Positions 50,427 through 59,383 are shown, numbered from the stretch's first letter. The stretch is 64,000 nt of DNA from JBJXGV01 sp046160485 (GCA_046160485.1 JBJXGV010000036.1:1-64000), one strand, 5' to 3'. Numbers and translations are program-made. The notes: generated by a model not told the origin, from the letters alone.

Positions 50427-51422
50427 GTGGCCGGCGCTCGCATCGAAGGGTTCGGCTGCTTCGGCAAACTTCCCGCAAGCCGCGAGTTCATCATCGAGCG
50501 CGCGCGCGATCTCGCCGACGTGCGTTTCGATCGCTGGGTCGGCGAAGGGCTCGGCGCCGCGAAGGTTCGCCTCGGTTCGCGATTCGATCATCTCTTCACG
50601 ACCTTCCCCGAGTACGAATTCCTCTGGACGGCGGGTGGGTGGCGCAAGCTGATCGCCGGACGCATCGTCCCGAGCACCGACGGCGCGGGGCGCAAACATC
50701 CGTTTTGCGTTTTCGCGGTCATCGACGCCAACGGGCCGCCGCCCGCGCACCTCTTGCTCCACTCGCTGCGCGCGCTTCTCGACGACGTGAACGCGCTTCT
50801 GATCGCGTCTCGCGAGGCTCCAGCTGCGAGCGAGATCGTCGCGATGATACGAGCCGCGTCGCCGTCGAGCGCCGCTCTGTCGGCGGATCCGAGCGCCTCC
50901 GCGGGCGCGTACTCGCGCTTCGCGGGCGCGACGCCCGGTTGCGCGCTCTGGGACGCGACATTCGGCGAGGGAGCCGCGGCGCACGGCCTGCCCGCGATGC
51001 GCGATCTCGCGGAGGCGGCATCGTCGCTTCGCGGCAACGGCCGCGAACTCGGCTTCGCGATTCGCGCGCTCCTTCCGCGCGCGGCCGGCGTCGACGCCTT
51101 CGCGGCCGCGTGTTTTTGGTACGACATCTTCACGCAACACGCGGGGAAGCCCGCAAGCCGCGCCACGCTGTTTTGGAGCACGGCCGGCCGCGGCGAGTTT
51201 TCTCCGACGCTTTTCTTGCTGCCGCCCGAGCCTTTGCCGAGCCACTGGACATTCCTCGTCGATCACACCGCGACGTCGGATGCCCTCGTCGCGCTCGACG
51301 GCGGCGGCGCGTTCGATCCTTCTGACCGGAGCACGCCGAGCTCACTGCGCGGCGTGATGGACTCGCCCTCCTCGACGCTCCAGTCGTATCTCTCATGGGC
51401 GGAAGGAGCTCACTCGAGATGA
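50427..51422 (+). CDS. tagF: T6SS accessory protein TagF/ImpM
   Basis: A 331-residue protein with the TagF N-terminal signature 'FGCFGKLPASREFIIERAR' and 'FLWTAGGWRKLIAGRIVPSTDGAGRKHPFCVFAVID'. TagF represses T6SS assembly post-translationally, in Pseudomonas by interfering with Fha1 in a threonine-phosphorylation-independent branch. The C-terminal 150 residues are less conserved but end with 'SHWTFLVDHTATSDALVALD', typical of the family. GTG start lies 5 bases after the tssM stop, so it is in the same operon. Its presence with FHA proteins and a kinase suggests the whole switch is present. Confidence 0.85.
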   Translation: MAGARIEGFGCFGKLPASREFIIERARDLADVRFDRWVGEGLGAAKVRLGSRFDHLFTTFPEYEFLWTAGGWRKLIAGRIVPSTDGAGRKHPFCVFAVIDANGPPPAHLLLHSLRALLDDVNALLIASREAPAASEIVAMIRAASPSSAALSADPSASAGAYSRFAGATPGCALWDATFGEGAAAHGLPAMRDLAEAASSLRGNGRELGFAIRALLPRAAGVDAFAAACFWYDIFTQHAGKPASRATLFWSTAGRGEFSPTLFLLPPEPLPSHWTFLVDHTATSDALVALDGGGAFDPSDRSTPSSLRGVMDSPSSTLQSYLSWAEGAHSR

Positions 51423-52924
51423 TGTATTGGATGCCGCTTCGCGTTGTTGTGGTCGCGCCGCTCGCCGGATCGAATGCCGCGCGGGGTGCGACGTTGCGTC
51501 GCGTCTCGAAGGAGACCGTCGACGACGCGATGCGCGCGATTGCGCCGCGCGTCGCGGTGAGCGCGCCGCGCATCCCCTCGCCGGACGCGTTCGCCGCGGG
51601 AGCGCCCGCGCCGGGTCCCGCCACGGAGATCACGCTCGAGTTCGCCGCGCTCGCCGACTTCAAGCCGCGCCGGATCATCGAACGCGTGCCCGCGCTCGCG
51701 GCGCTTCTCGCCGCGCGCGACTCGGATCGCGCACACGCCTCCGAGATCGATCGCGCGCTCTCGGGCGCTCTCGACGCAATCCTTCATCACCCTGCGTTTC
51801 TCGCGCTCGAATCGGCGTGGCGCGGCGTCGACTTTCTCGTAAAGCGCGGGAATGCGGGCGAGGGAAGCGAAGCGGTCTTCCTCGTCGACCTATTCGCCTC
51901 CGGCGGCGCGGACGAAGCCGAGCGTTACCGCGCGCAGGTGTTCGATCCCGACTACGAGGATCGCTCCGACGTTCCGCTCGCCGCCGTGCTCGCGGACGCC
52001 GACTTCGATCACCAGGCCGCGTCGATCGAGGCGCTCACGCGTTACGGCCAGCTCGCGAAAGCGCTGCAGTCGCCGTTCATCGCGGGGAGCGGCGCGTCGC
52101 TCTTCGGGCTGAAGCACCTCGCGCATCTTCCCGCCCTCCCGGATCTGGCGACACGCACGACCGGCGGGCCGCACGCCGCGTGGAGCGCGCTTCTTCGCGA
52201 AGAGTTCGCGCGCTGGCTCTCGCTCACGACGAACCGCTTTCTCTTGCGCTCGCTCTACGGCGACGGTGAAGACGCCGCGTCGTCGAGCGCGTTCCACTAC
52301 ACGGAACGCGTCGATGCCGCACACCCCGAGTGGATTCCATGGGGACGCGCCGTGTGGACCGTCGGCGTAAGCCTCGCGGCGAGTTTCGCCGAGCATGGCC
52401 ATTGCGCTGCGTGCGACGGCCTCACCGGGAAGGGCGCACACTATGGGCTCGCGACCCGCGCGGTGCAGCAAACCGCGAACAGGGCGAGCCAACTCGCGAC
52501 CGAGATTCTGATCGACGATTCGAAGGCGTGGGATCTCGTGCGGCTCGGCGTCACGCCGCTCATCGGCAAGGCCGATGGCGATGTCGCCTACTTTCCCTTC
52601 GTCGGCAATATCTATCGCGTGGTGATGGGAAGCGTCACGATCGATCAGACGCTGTCGTACTCGCTCTACCTCGGCCAGCTTTCGCACTACGTGCTTCGGC
52701 TTCTGCCGAGTCTTCCCGCGGGTTCGCCCGCGGAGCGCGCCGCGTGGCTCGAGGCGCAAATCTTCGGCGGGTTCTCCCCGTTCGTCGGCGACGCTCCCGG
52801 CGAGCGCGTCAAGGTCGTCGCGCAAGAGGCGGAGGGTGGCGCCGCGGTCGCGAACATTCAGGTCGCGCCGACCTTCAAGCTGCAGGAGAAGGCGTTCTCT
52901 CTCGAGATGGGTGTCGCGATTTAG
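51419..52924 (+). CDS. TssB-TssC fusion: divergent second T6SS sheath-like protein
   Basis: A 501-residue protein that reads as a small TssB-like part joined to a TssC-like part. Residues 1-115 have a hydrophobic strand and 'LEFAALADFKPRRIIERVPALAALLAAR', matching the TssB 'F..L.DF.P..I....P.L..LL..R' block. From about 123 'HHPAFLALESAWRGVDFLV' and 'SPFIAGSGASLFGLKHLAHLP' follow TssC. Bona fide tssB and tssC exist at 58886 and 59383, so this is an extra, divergent copy. It could form a cap, a baseplate adaptor or a regulatory sheath subunit; function is not known. The ATG overlaps the tagF stop as ATGA, coupling it to the membrane-complex operon, not the sheath operon. Confidence 0.8.
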   Translation: MMYWMPLRVVVVAPLAGSNAARGATLRRVSKETVDDAMRAIAPRVAVSAPRIPSPDAFAAGAPAPGPATEITLEFAALADFKPRRIIERVPALAALLAARDSDRAHASEIDRALSGALDAILHHPAFLALESAWRGVDFLVKRGNAGEGSEAVFLVDLFASGGADEAERYRAQVFDPDYEDRSDVPLAAVLADADFDHQAASIEALTRYGQLAKALQSPFIAGSGASLFGLKHLAHLPALPDLATRTTGGPHAAWSALLREEFARWLSLTTNRFLLRSLYGDGEDAASSSAFHYTERVDAAHPEWIPWGRAVWTVGVSLAASFAEHGHCAACDGLTGKGAHYGLATRAVQQTANRASQLATEILIDDSKAWDLVRLGVTPLIGKADGDVAYFPFVGNIYRVVMGSVTIDQTLSYSLYLGQLSHYVLRLLPSLPAGSPAERAAWLEAQIFGGFSPFVGDAPGERVKVVAQEAEGGAAVANIQVAPTFKLQEKAFSLEMGVAI

Positions 52925-52939
52925 CGCGCTGCGTCGTGC

Positions 52940-53725
52940 CTAGCGATCGATCCACGTCGCGGGCGATTTCGCGATGACGCCCATGAACTGATTGAAGAGT
53001 TCCGCACCGGGCCACGTGCGAGCGCGCAGCTCGGTGTGCTCGGCCACCCAGCGCGGCACGAGCGACAGCGGCACGAGCACGGGCGGCGACGATGTCAGTT
53101 CCGCCGTCAGCCGCGCGAGGGGAAGCGAGAACGGAAGCGGCATCGGTACGATGCGCACGCCGAACTCCACGGGGTCCGCGCAATTCGACGCCGGCGACGT
53201 GACGTTGTATTCGCGGCACGCGACCGGGCGCGCCGCGTGAATGCTGCACGACTCGTCGACGAGAAACGGACACGCAAGCCCCAAGTAGAAGTAGCGCATC
53301 GAAATTGCTTTCGATGCGTCGGCGAGAAGATCGGCGTTGAGGATGACGTCGAGCAGGCCCGCATCATCGAGACCCGCGACGACGGCGTCGAAACGCGCCA
53401 GCGCCGCGGCGCGCCCTTCGGGAGGCAGCGCATCGATCGTGTCCGCGAGCGCGAAGGCCTCCGGAATCGAAAGCGGCACCATCTGGCGGCAGCACGCGCC
53501 GCACCCCGCGCGACAACTGATTTGGCGATTCGCCGCGTCCTCCGCCTTTCGCGCGCGGCCAACCATGATTTCCGTTAGCCCGGTCGCCGTCGAGACGAGC
53601 TGCGCGAGGCGCATCGGGCCCGTGTCGACCTGCACGCGCCCGCGAATCGGTCCGAGCGGCGTGCCGATCTCCACGTTCATGACCGCGAACTCGCGTGCGC
53701 CAGGTTCCTCGGGAGTGCCACTCAT
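52940..53725 (-). CDS. YkgJ-family cysteine-cluster protein
   Basis: A protein of about 261 residues with the zinc/iron-binding YkgJ pattern: 'CRAGCGACCRQ' followed by a long spacer and 'LACPFLVDESCSIHAARPVACREYNV', then a further cysteine in 'ASNCADP'. It has no signal peptide. The family's biochemical role is unsettled; metal binding is the shared property. I prefer ATG 53725, which is 11 bases from AAGGAG; ATG 53734 is only two bases from it. It sits downstream of hcp on the same strand, behind a terminator-like hairpin, and tail to tail with the TssB-TssC fusion. A link to T6SS is by location only. Confidence 0.82.
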   Translation of the reverse strand: MSGTPEEPGAREFAVMNVEIGTPLGPIRGRVQVDTGPMRLAQLVSTATGLTEIMVGRARKAEDAANRQISCRAGCGACCRQMVPLSIPEAFALADTIDALPPEGRAAALARFDAVVAGLDDAGLLDVILNADLLADASKAISMRYFYLGLACPFLVDESCSIHAARPVACREYNVTSPASNCADPVEFGVRIVPMPLPFSLPLARLTAELTSSPPVLVPLSLVPRWVAEHTELRARTWPGAELFNQFMGVIAKSPATWIDR

Positions 53726-53772
53726 CGCCGCCATTGCTCCTTGGTCGGATTGCCGCGCGAACTCGCGCCGAA

Positions 53773-53811
53773 TGGAAAGCGGGCGCGAGTCTCGAAAGAC
53801 GCCGCGCCCGC
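53773..53811 (-). terminator. terminator-like hairpin after hcp
   Basis: On the minus strand a 9-bp outer stem (53811-53803 with 53787-53779), a 4-bp inner stem and a TTCG tetraloop, followed by TTTCC. It starts 64 bases after the hcp stop and could insulate highly expressed hcp from the YkgJ gene. Confidence 0.6.
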
Positions 53812-53874
53812 CTTGAAGTGCATGCTATCGCGTCACGCCGGCGCGCAGTCGCGCCGAGCGACTCCGACGGCCTC

Positions 53875-54378
53875 TTACGCTTGCTGCCAGTCGTCGATGG
53901 CCGTCACGCCGCCATCCTCCCAGGTCCACGTGATCGCCTGGTACGAAAACGACACCTGCTCTTGGTGGCCGTAGTCCGCGGTCGACTTGTCGACGGTGAT
54001 CGGAAACCATTGGCGAATTGCACAGACGCGCGCTTGAGAGAGCGCCGTGGTGTAGTAGTGGACCTGTCCGCCGGCGCCGCCCTGCACGTAGCGGTACCAC
54101 TTCACGACAATGTCGAGGCCTTCGTTGTTCTTAAGCGCCGCGTAGAGGAGGGGCGACGCCTTGTCGATGCGCTTCGTAAGCTTGAGCGGTCCGTGCTGGC
54201 GTGAACCGGAGGCGAGGCCCGTGAGCTTGTCGCGCGGGATTACGACCTCGTGCTCGAAGCCTTGGATCAAACTCGAACCTTCGCGTCCCACCTGATCGTC
54301 TTCGCCTTTCCAAGAACCGAACCCGACGATGTCGCCCTGTGTGAGGCCTTTGAACCAGGCGTAAATTGGATTGGGCAT
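53875..54378 (-). CDS. hcp: T6SS tube protein Hcp
   Basis: A 167-residue Hcp. ATG 54378 has GGAGGAAG upstream and starts 'MPNPIYAWFKGLTQGDI', the typical Hcp opening. 'HEVVIPRDKLTGLASGSRQHGPLKLTKRIDKASPLLYAAL' is diagnostic. The C-terminal half holds 'VSFSYQAITWTW', the usual final strand. Hcp hexamers stack to form the tube pushed through the sheath. It is transcribed against the surrounding T6SS genes from its own promoter in a 277-base divergent region shared with the kinase gene, a common way to give Hcp separate high expression. Confidence 0.94.
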   Translation of the reverse strand: MPNPIYAWFKGLTQGDIVGFGSWKGEDDQVGREGSSLIQGFEHEVVIPRDKLTGLASGSRQHGPLKLTKRIDKASPLLYAALKNNEGLDIVVKWYRYVQGGAGGQVHYYTTALSQARVCAIRQWFPITVDKSTADYGHQEQVSFSYQAITWTWEDGGVTAIDDWQQA

Positions 54379-54479
54379 GAGCTTCCTCCGTGTTGGGGCT
54401 GGCGGTCTGCTGGAAAACGACGGGCACCCAGCGATGAGACGATGAAGTCGCGAAGGCGAAACGATCGCGAGCGGCGCCG

Positions 54480-54509
54480 AGTCTGGCACCGCGCGGCGAA
54501 CGATGTCAA
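54480..54509 (-). promoter_or_regulatory. candidate promoter of hcp
   Basis: On the minus strand TTGACA (54509-54504), 18-base spacer, CAGACT (54485-54480). The -35 is perfect and the -10 weak. The leader to ATG 54378 is about 95 bases. Confidence 0.5.
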
Positions 54510-54587
54510 CCGCGAACATCACGGGCTGGGCCGGGGGCGGGGGCTCCAGCTTGAGACCGGCTCGCGGGACCCGGGCGCCGAGAATGT

Positions 54588-54615
54588 TTGACGGGGTAGA
54601 GCGCGGCACTATACT
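54588..54615 (+). promoter_or_regulatory. sigma-70-type promoter for the kinase gene
   Basis: TTGACG (54588-54593), 16-base spacer, TATACT (54610-54615). It is one of the best promoter matches in the window. The leader to ATG 54656 is about 35 bases. Confidence 0.7.
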
Positions 54616-54655
54616 CTGCGGCGTCCCTCCAGAAAGGTTCGGTGGCTAGCACTTG

Positions 54656-57205
54656 ATGATCGGCGGAAATCTCGGTCGTTTTCGAATCGTTGAGCGCCTC
54701 GGCCGTGGCGGCATGGCCAGCGTCTACAAGGCGTTCGACCCGAGATTCGAGCGGCATGTCGCGCTGAAGGTGCTTTCGCTCGACCTCGCAGCGGACCCGA
54801 ACTTCCGCCAGCGATTCGAGCGCGAGATGAAAACGCTTGCGCGGCTCGATCATCCGAACATCGCGCAGATCCACGATTCCGGCGAAGAGGGCGAGACCTT
54901 CTACATGGTCTTGCAGTACTTCCCCGACGGCGATCTTCGCTCGCGACTCGCCCAGCGGCTCCCGCTCTACGAGGTCGTGCGCATCCTTCGCGAGATCGCC
55001 AAGGGGCTCGCGCACGCGCACCGCATCGGCATCGTCCACCGCGACATCAAGCCCGCGAACGTTCTCTTCTCGAGCGAGGGCCGCCCCGTGCTCGCGGACT
55101 TCGGCATCGCGAAGCTCATGGCTGAAACGGTTCAGTTCACGCAGGAGATGTCGGGCCCCGGCGTCGGCATCGGCACGCCGCAGTACATGTCGCCCGAGCA
55201 GGTTCAAGGCAAAGAGATCGACGCGCGCTCGGACGTCTACGCGTTCGGCGTGCTTGCGTACGAGATGTTCGTGGGCCAACCGCCTTTCATGGGCGACACG
55301 CCGATCGCGGTGGCGCTCAAACATCTCAACGATGATTTTCCTCGCCCGACGATGTCGGTTCCCGACTTCCCGCCGCTCGTCGAGGACTTCATTCTGAAGT
55401 GCGTTGCGCGCGACCCGGAAGACCGCTTCGAGAACGGCACGGCACTCGTCGCCGCCCTCGAGGCGATCGCGCGCGGCAGCGACGCGCACGCTGCCGATTT
55501 CCCGACGGTTGCGCTGCGGCTCGACGCCGCGAATCCGACGACCGCCACGATGCGACGCGACGATGCCGCGGCGACGAGTCCGACGATGACGATGCCGTCC
55601 GTGACGCCGCGGCCGGCGCCGAAGACCGGTGCGCCGACGCCGCCGACGCGCGCCGCCGCGACGCGCGCGAGCACGACGAGCACGACGGCCGCGCGCGCGA
55701 CATCGACGGGCGCGCGTCCCGCGACTCGCTTCGGCAAGGAGGGCACGCTCTACCCGCCTGCCGCGAGCGAACCCGCCGAAGAGGAGTGGCAGTCCGATGC
55801 GGCGCCGGCGCGCAAGCGGACGGGTCTGGTCATCGCGCTCGTCGCGATCGGGGCCGTTGTGGCCGCGCTGGTCGGATTCGTTCTCACGCGAAAGGACGCG
55901 ACACCTCCGGGCGCGGTCGCGCTCGACGCCGGGAATGCGACTTCCAGCACCGTCGAACTCACGTGGCGCGCGCCGGGCGACAACGGCAACTCGGGACAGG
56001 CGCGCGCCTACGAGTTGCGTCAGAGCGACGGGCCGATCAGCGCGGCGGATTGGGAGTCTTACCGCGGCGTCGCCGGGGTCGGCACGCCTCGACCGGCGGG
56101 CGACAACGAGCGCCTCGTCGTGACAGGCCTCGATCCGCAGCGCGACTACTTCTTCGCGCTCCGCTCACGCGACGACGCCGGGAATTGGTCCGCGATCTCG
56201 AATGTCGCGAGCGCGCGCACACTCGCGCCGCCGCGCGCCGCGCCCGGTGCGGGGACGTTGATCGTGCGAACGACTCCGGCCGACGCGACGGTCATCGTCG
56301 ACGGCGGAGCGCTCGGGCGCGGCCCCGAAGCACGATTCGACTCGCTGACCGCGGGCGCTCACACGGTCGAGGTGATGTACGACGGCCACGCGACCGACCG
56401 CCGCTCCGCGACCGTTCTCGCCGGGCTCACCGAATCGATCGAGATCGTCCTCGTGCCCACGGCCGCCCAACCCGCGGCCGCCGACCCCAAGGGACGTGAC
56501 ACGGCTGCGGATACGCGACGCGCACCCGAGAAGTCGCCACCCGCGGAGGAAGCCGCGGGCGGCAAAGGCACGCTCGAAATTCGCACCGACATCGCCGCGC
56601 GCATTCTCGTCGACGGCGAGGTCAAGAAAGAGAACGGAGATGTCGTGCGGCTCTCGCTCGACACGGGGACGCACCGAGTGCGCATCGAGAAGGACGGCTT
56701 CGTTCCGAAGGACACGAGTGTCGTCGTGACATCGAAGCGTCCGACGACCGTGAACATGACGATCGAGCGAAACCTCGCGACGATCGAGATCACGAGCAAC
56801 GTCGCCGCCGCGTTGATCATCGATGACGATGTGAAGGAAGTAAATTCCGGCTTCGCGCGCGCACGCGTTTCGCCGGGGCGCCACACCGTACGCGCGGAGG
56901 CCGCGGGATATCCGACGCAGGAGCGCGAGATCGACGTCGCGACCGGAGGCGTCGCCGAGGTCGAGTTCGAGTTCACGGCCGAGAAGCGCGGCTCGCTGCG
57001 GGTCACGGTGAAGGGCGAGCAGGCGATCTTCTTCATCGATGGCGTGAAGGCCGACTGCCCGACCCCGTGCGTCGTCGAGAACATCTCCCCGGGGACGCAC
57101 AAGCTCGTGGCGGAACGGGGCGGCGTGCGGGGCGAGATGTCGATTCTTATTCGCGCAGGCGAAAGACTCGACGTCGACGTGACGCCTCTGTTCCTCGGGA
57201 AGTAG
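54656..57205 (+). CDS. transmembrane Ser/Thr kinase with FN3 and four PEGA repeats (PpkA-like)
   Basis: An 849-residue kinase. The cytoplasmic kinase domain (about 1-270) has all key residues: glycine loop 'LGRGGMASVYKA', K38, catalytic H128-R129-D130 with 'KPANV', and D148-F-G. A Thr/Ala/Pro-rich linker (about 285-375) with many threonines follows, then one membrane segment (about 390-411). The part outside the membrane has an FN3 domain (about 418-515) and four PEGA repeats starting near 535, 638, 708 and 779. This is a sensor-kinase plan; in T6SS loci PpkA phosphorylates FHA proteins. Target here is inferred to be the FHA protein at 40433-41026. ATG 54656 is preferred over the adjacent TTG 54653. 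Confidence 0.93.
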   Translation: MIGGNLGRFRIVERLGRGGMASVYKAFDPRFERHVALKVLSLDLAADPNFRQRFEREMKTLARLDHPNIAQIHDSGEEGETFYMVLQYFPDGDLRSRLAQRLPLYEVVRILREIAKGLAHAHRIGIVHRDIKPANVLFSSEGRPVLADFGIAKLMAETVQFTQEMSGPGVGIGTPQYMSPEQVQGKEIDARSDVYAFGVLAYEMFVGQPPFMGDTPIAVALKHLNDDFPRPTMSVPDFPPLVEDFILKCVARDPEDRFENGTALVAALEAIARGSDAHAADFPTVALRLDAANPTTATMRRDDAAATSPTMTMPSVTPRPAPKTGAPTPPTRAAATRASTTSTTAARATSTGARPATRFGKEGTLYPPAASEPAEEEWQSDAAPARKRTGLVIALVAIGAVVAALVGFVLTRKDATPPGAVALDAGNATSSTVELTWRAPGDNGNSGQARAYELRQSDGPISAADWESYRGVAGVGTPRPAGDNERLVVTGLDPQRDYFFALRSRDDAGNWSAISNVASARTLAPPRAAPGAGTLIVRTTPADATVIVDGGALGRGPEARFDSLTAGAHTVEVMYDGHATDRRSATVLAGLTESIEIVLVPTAAQPAAADPKGRDTAADTRRAPEKSPPAEEAAGGKGTLEIRTDIAARILVDGEVKKENGDVVRLSLDTGTHRVRIEKDGFVPKDTSVVVTSKRPTTVNMTIERNLATIEITSNVAAALIIDDDVKEVNSGFARARVSPGRHTVRAEAAGYPTQEREIDVATGGVAEVEFEFTAEKRGSLRVTVKGEQAIFFIDGVKADCPTPCVVENISPGTHKLVAERGGVRGEMSILIRAGERLDVDVTPLFLGK

Positions 57206-57243
57206 CGCCGCGACGCGCGCACTGGCGCGCGCCGATCCTTCTG

Positions 57244-57273
57244 TTGACACTCGCAAACGCTCTCCCTTACGGT
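57244..57273 (+). promoter_or_regulatory. candidate promoter of tssA, possibly leaderless
   Basis: TTGACA (57244-57249), 18-base spacer, TACGGT (57268-57273). The expected transcription start falls at about 57280, on the tssA ATG (57281). No ribosome-binding site is seen upstream, so a leaderless message is plausible. A GC hairpin (57215-57220 with 57225-57230) lies just before. Confidence 0.5.
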
Positions 57274-57280
57274 GTGCACC

Positions 57281-58873
57281 ATGGCAGAAGCCGTGCTCGA
57301 TGTCGCTCTCCTCGGACGCTCGCCCATTCGCGAGGACAATCCCGCCGGCGAACCCGTCACCTACGACCCCGATTTCGAAGCGATCAAGATCGAGATCGCC
57401 AAGCTCGATTCCGCCGCCGGTACGCCCCCCGACTACGCGAAGATCGTCTCGCTCTCCACCGCGATACTCACGGCGAAGTCGAAGGACCTCACGGTCGCGT
57501 GTTATCTCGCGCACGCTCTCTTCCAGCGCCACGGCTATGCCGCGCTCCGCGAAGGATTCGACCTCTGCCGCGAGTTGTTGGCGAGTCATTGGGAGAATCT
57601 CTTTCCAGAGCAGAAGCGAATGCGCGCCCGCGTCGGGGCGATGACGTGGCTCAACGAGCGCGCCGCCGCCGCGGTCGAGCGTCGCGCACCGACCGCCGCG
57701 GACGCCGCGGCGCTCGATTCCGCGATCGAGGGTCTCTCGCAACTCACGTCGACCATCGCGGAGAAGTTCGCGGACGACACGCCGAGCACCGGTGAGCTCC
57801 GCCGCGCGCTCGAGGAAGCGAAGCGCCTTCTTCCCTCGAACGCACCGCCGCCTTCGGCCGCGCCGGCGGCAGCGCCGTCCGCGATGGCAGCGCCGCCCGC
57901 CGCGATCGCCATCGATTCGGCCGACGCGGCGATCAAGGCTCTTCTCGCCGCCGGCGACGACGCCAAACGCGCCGCGCTTTTCCTCATCCAGAATGATCCC
58001 GGTTCGCCGGTCCCTTACCTGATTTCTCGCGGCGTTGTCTGGGGCGTGATTCGCGAGTTGCCGCCGAACACCGACGGCGTCGTCCCGTTTCCGGCGCCCG
58101 ATCAGGGGCTCGTGCTCGCGTGGACCGGAATGGCCGACGCGGGAAACTGGTCGGCGCTTCTCTTCGAGGCGGAGCAGCGATTCTGGGGGAGTCCATTCTG
58201 GCTCGACATCAACCGGTTCGTCTCGCGCGCGCTCGACGGTCTCGGCCACGCCGACGCGCGTCGCGCCGTCGCGCTCCAGACTCTGGCCCTTGCGCAGCGC
58301 CTGCCCGAGATCATGAGCCTCTCGTTTCAGGGCGAGGTCCCGTTCGCGTCGGATGAAACGCGCGCGTGGCTTGCTGCCGAATCGCAGTCCGCAACCGCCG
58401 GCGCCGGCCAGGCGTTCGGCGCGAGCGGGGCGGCGCCGCGCGCCGCGTCGGATGCGGCCGCCCCCGACGACGACTTCGCCGCCGTCGTCCGCGACGCGAA
58501 GAGTCTTGCATCGAAGAAGAAGATCGGTGACGCTATACGCCAACTTCAGGAGCGTATGCGCGCGGCACCGTCGCCGCGCGAACGCTTTCGCTGGCGTTCG
58601 GCGCTCGCCTCGCTCTGTCTCGACGCGGGGCAGACTGCCGTCGCCTCGGCGCACTACGACGCGCTTCTGTCGGAGGTCGAGCGTCACGGGCTCGAAGAGT
58701 GGGAGCCCGCGCTTTCGTTCGAAGTACTCGAAGCGACTTACCTGTGTGAAAAACGCATGAACCAAAGCGGCCAGAGAAACGGCGCCGATGCCCAGGCCAG
58801 GCTTGGACATCTCTATTCCCGTCTCTGCCGTCTCGACTCCATCTCGGCCCTGGCGCTCGAGAAGAAGAAATAA
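57281..58873 (+). CDS. tssA: T6SS assembly protein TssA (ImpA)
   Basis: A 530-residue protein with an ImpA N-terminal domain near residues 15-150: 'REDNPAGEPVTYDPDFEAIKIEIAKL', then 'YAKIVSLSTAILTAKSKDLTVACYLAHAL' and 'HWENLFPEQKRMRARVGAMTWLNERA'. The middle is a Pro/Ala-rich linker (about 185-225), and the C-terminal part is helical, similar to VasJ/TssA end domains ('ERFRWRSALASLCLDAGQTAVASAHYDALL'). TssA coordinates baseplate priming and sheath extension. The ATG is at the predicted transcription start. A 12-base gap separates it from tssB. Confidence 0.9.
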   Translation: MAEAVLDVALLGRSPIREDNPAGEPVTYDPDFEAIKIEIAKLDSAAGTPPDYAKIVSLSTAILTAKSKDLTVACYLAHALFQRHGYAALREGFDLCRELLASHWENLFPEQKRMRARVGAMTWLNERAAAAVERRAPTAADAAALDSAIEGLSQLTSTIAEKFADDTPSTGELRRALEEAKRLLPSNAPPPSAAPAAAPSAMAAPPAAIAIDSADAAIKALLAAGDDAKRAALFLIQNDPGSPVPYLISRGVVWGVIRELPPNTDGVVPFPAPDQGLVLAWTGMADAGNWSALLFEAEQRFWGSPFWLDINRFVSRALDGLGHADARRAVALQTLALAQRLPEIMSLSFQGEVPFASDETRAWLAAESQSATAGAGQAFGASGAAPRAASDAAAPDDDFAAVVRDAKSLASKKKIGDAIRQLQERMRAAPSPRERFRWRSALASLCLDAGQTAVASAHYDALLSEVERHGLEEWEPALSFEVLEATYLCEKRMNQSGQRNGADAQARLGHLYSRLCRLDSISALALEKKK

Positions 58874-58885
58874 GGAGAACATGAC

Positions 58886-59383
58886 ATGGGCAAAGAAGCG
58901 TCCGTAGCTCCCAAGGAACGCGTCAACATCGTCTACAGGCCGGCGACGGGCAACGCGCAGGCGGAGATCGAACTGCCGCTGAAGCTGATGATGCTCGGCG
59001 ATTGGACGGGGCGCGCCGACGATCGCGCGCTCGAGGATCGCAAGCCGATCAGCATCGACAAGGACAACTTCAACGACGTGATGAAGTCGCAAGGTCTGAA
59101 GACGACGATCCAGGTTGACGACAAGCTCTCCGGCAAGGAGGGCGATCAGATGGCCGTGAACTTGAAGTTCGAGACGCTGAAGGATTTCGAGCCGGGAGCC
59201 GTGGCGCGGCAGGTGCCGGAGCTCAACAAGCTCCTCGAGCTGCGTTCGGCGCTCACTGCGCTGAAGGGCCCGCTCGGCAACGTTCCCGCCTTCAAGAAGA
59301 AGATCGAGAAGATCGTCAACGACACGGCTTCGCGCGACGCGCTTCTGAAGGAGCTCGGCGCCGACAAGAAGGAAGGTGAGTAA
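58886..59383 (+). CDS. tssB: T6SS sheath small subunit TssB (VipA)
   Basis: A 165-residue TssB of typical length. The diagnostic 'VNIVYRPATGNAQAEIELPLK' and 'LMMLGDWTGR' opening, 'FNDVMKSQ', and 'LKFETLKDFEPGAVARQVPEL' are all present. With TssC it forms the contractile sheath around Hcp. GGAG lies eight bases before ATG 58886; an ATG at 58881 is out of frame. Its stop codon shares a base with the tssC ATG, tying the two sheath subunits to equal expression. Confidence 0.95.
   Translation: MGKEASVAPKERVNIVYRPATGNAQAEIELPLKLMMLGDWTGRADDRALEDRKPISIDKDNFNDVMKSQGLKTTIQVDDKLSGKEGDQMAVNLKFETLKDFEPGAVARQVPELNKLLELRSALTALKGPLGNVPAFKKKIEKIVNDTASRDALLKELGADKKEGE

Noticed and set aside
47635..50478. 947-codon minus-strand open frame opposite tssM
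   Set aside because: tssM on the plus strand has a P-loop, membrane segments and operon context; the other strand is Arg/Glu-rich shadow.
56165..59092. 975-codon minus-strand open frame opposite the kinase and tssA
   Set aside because: It spans two well-supported genes and a promoter and has no domain signal.
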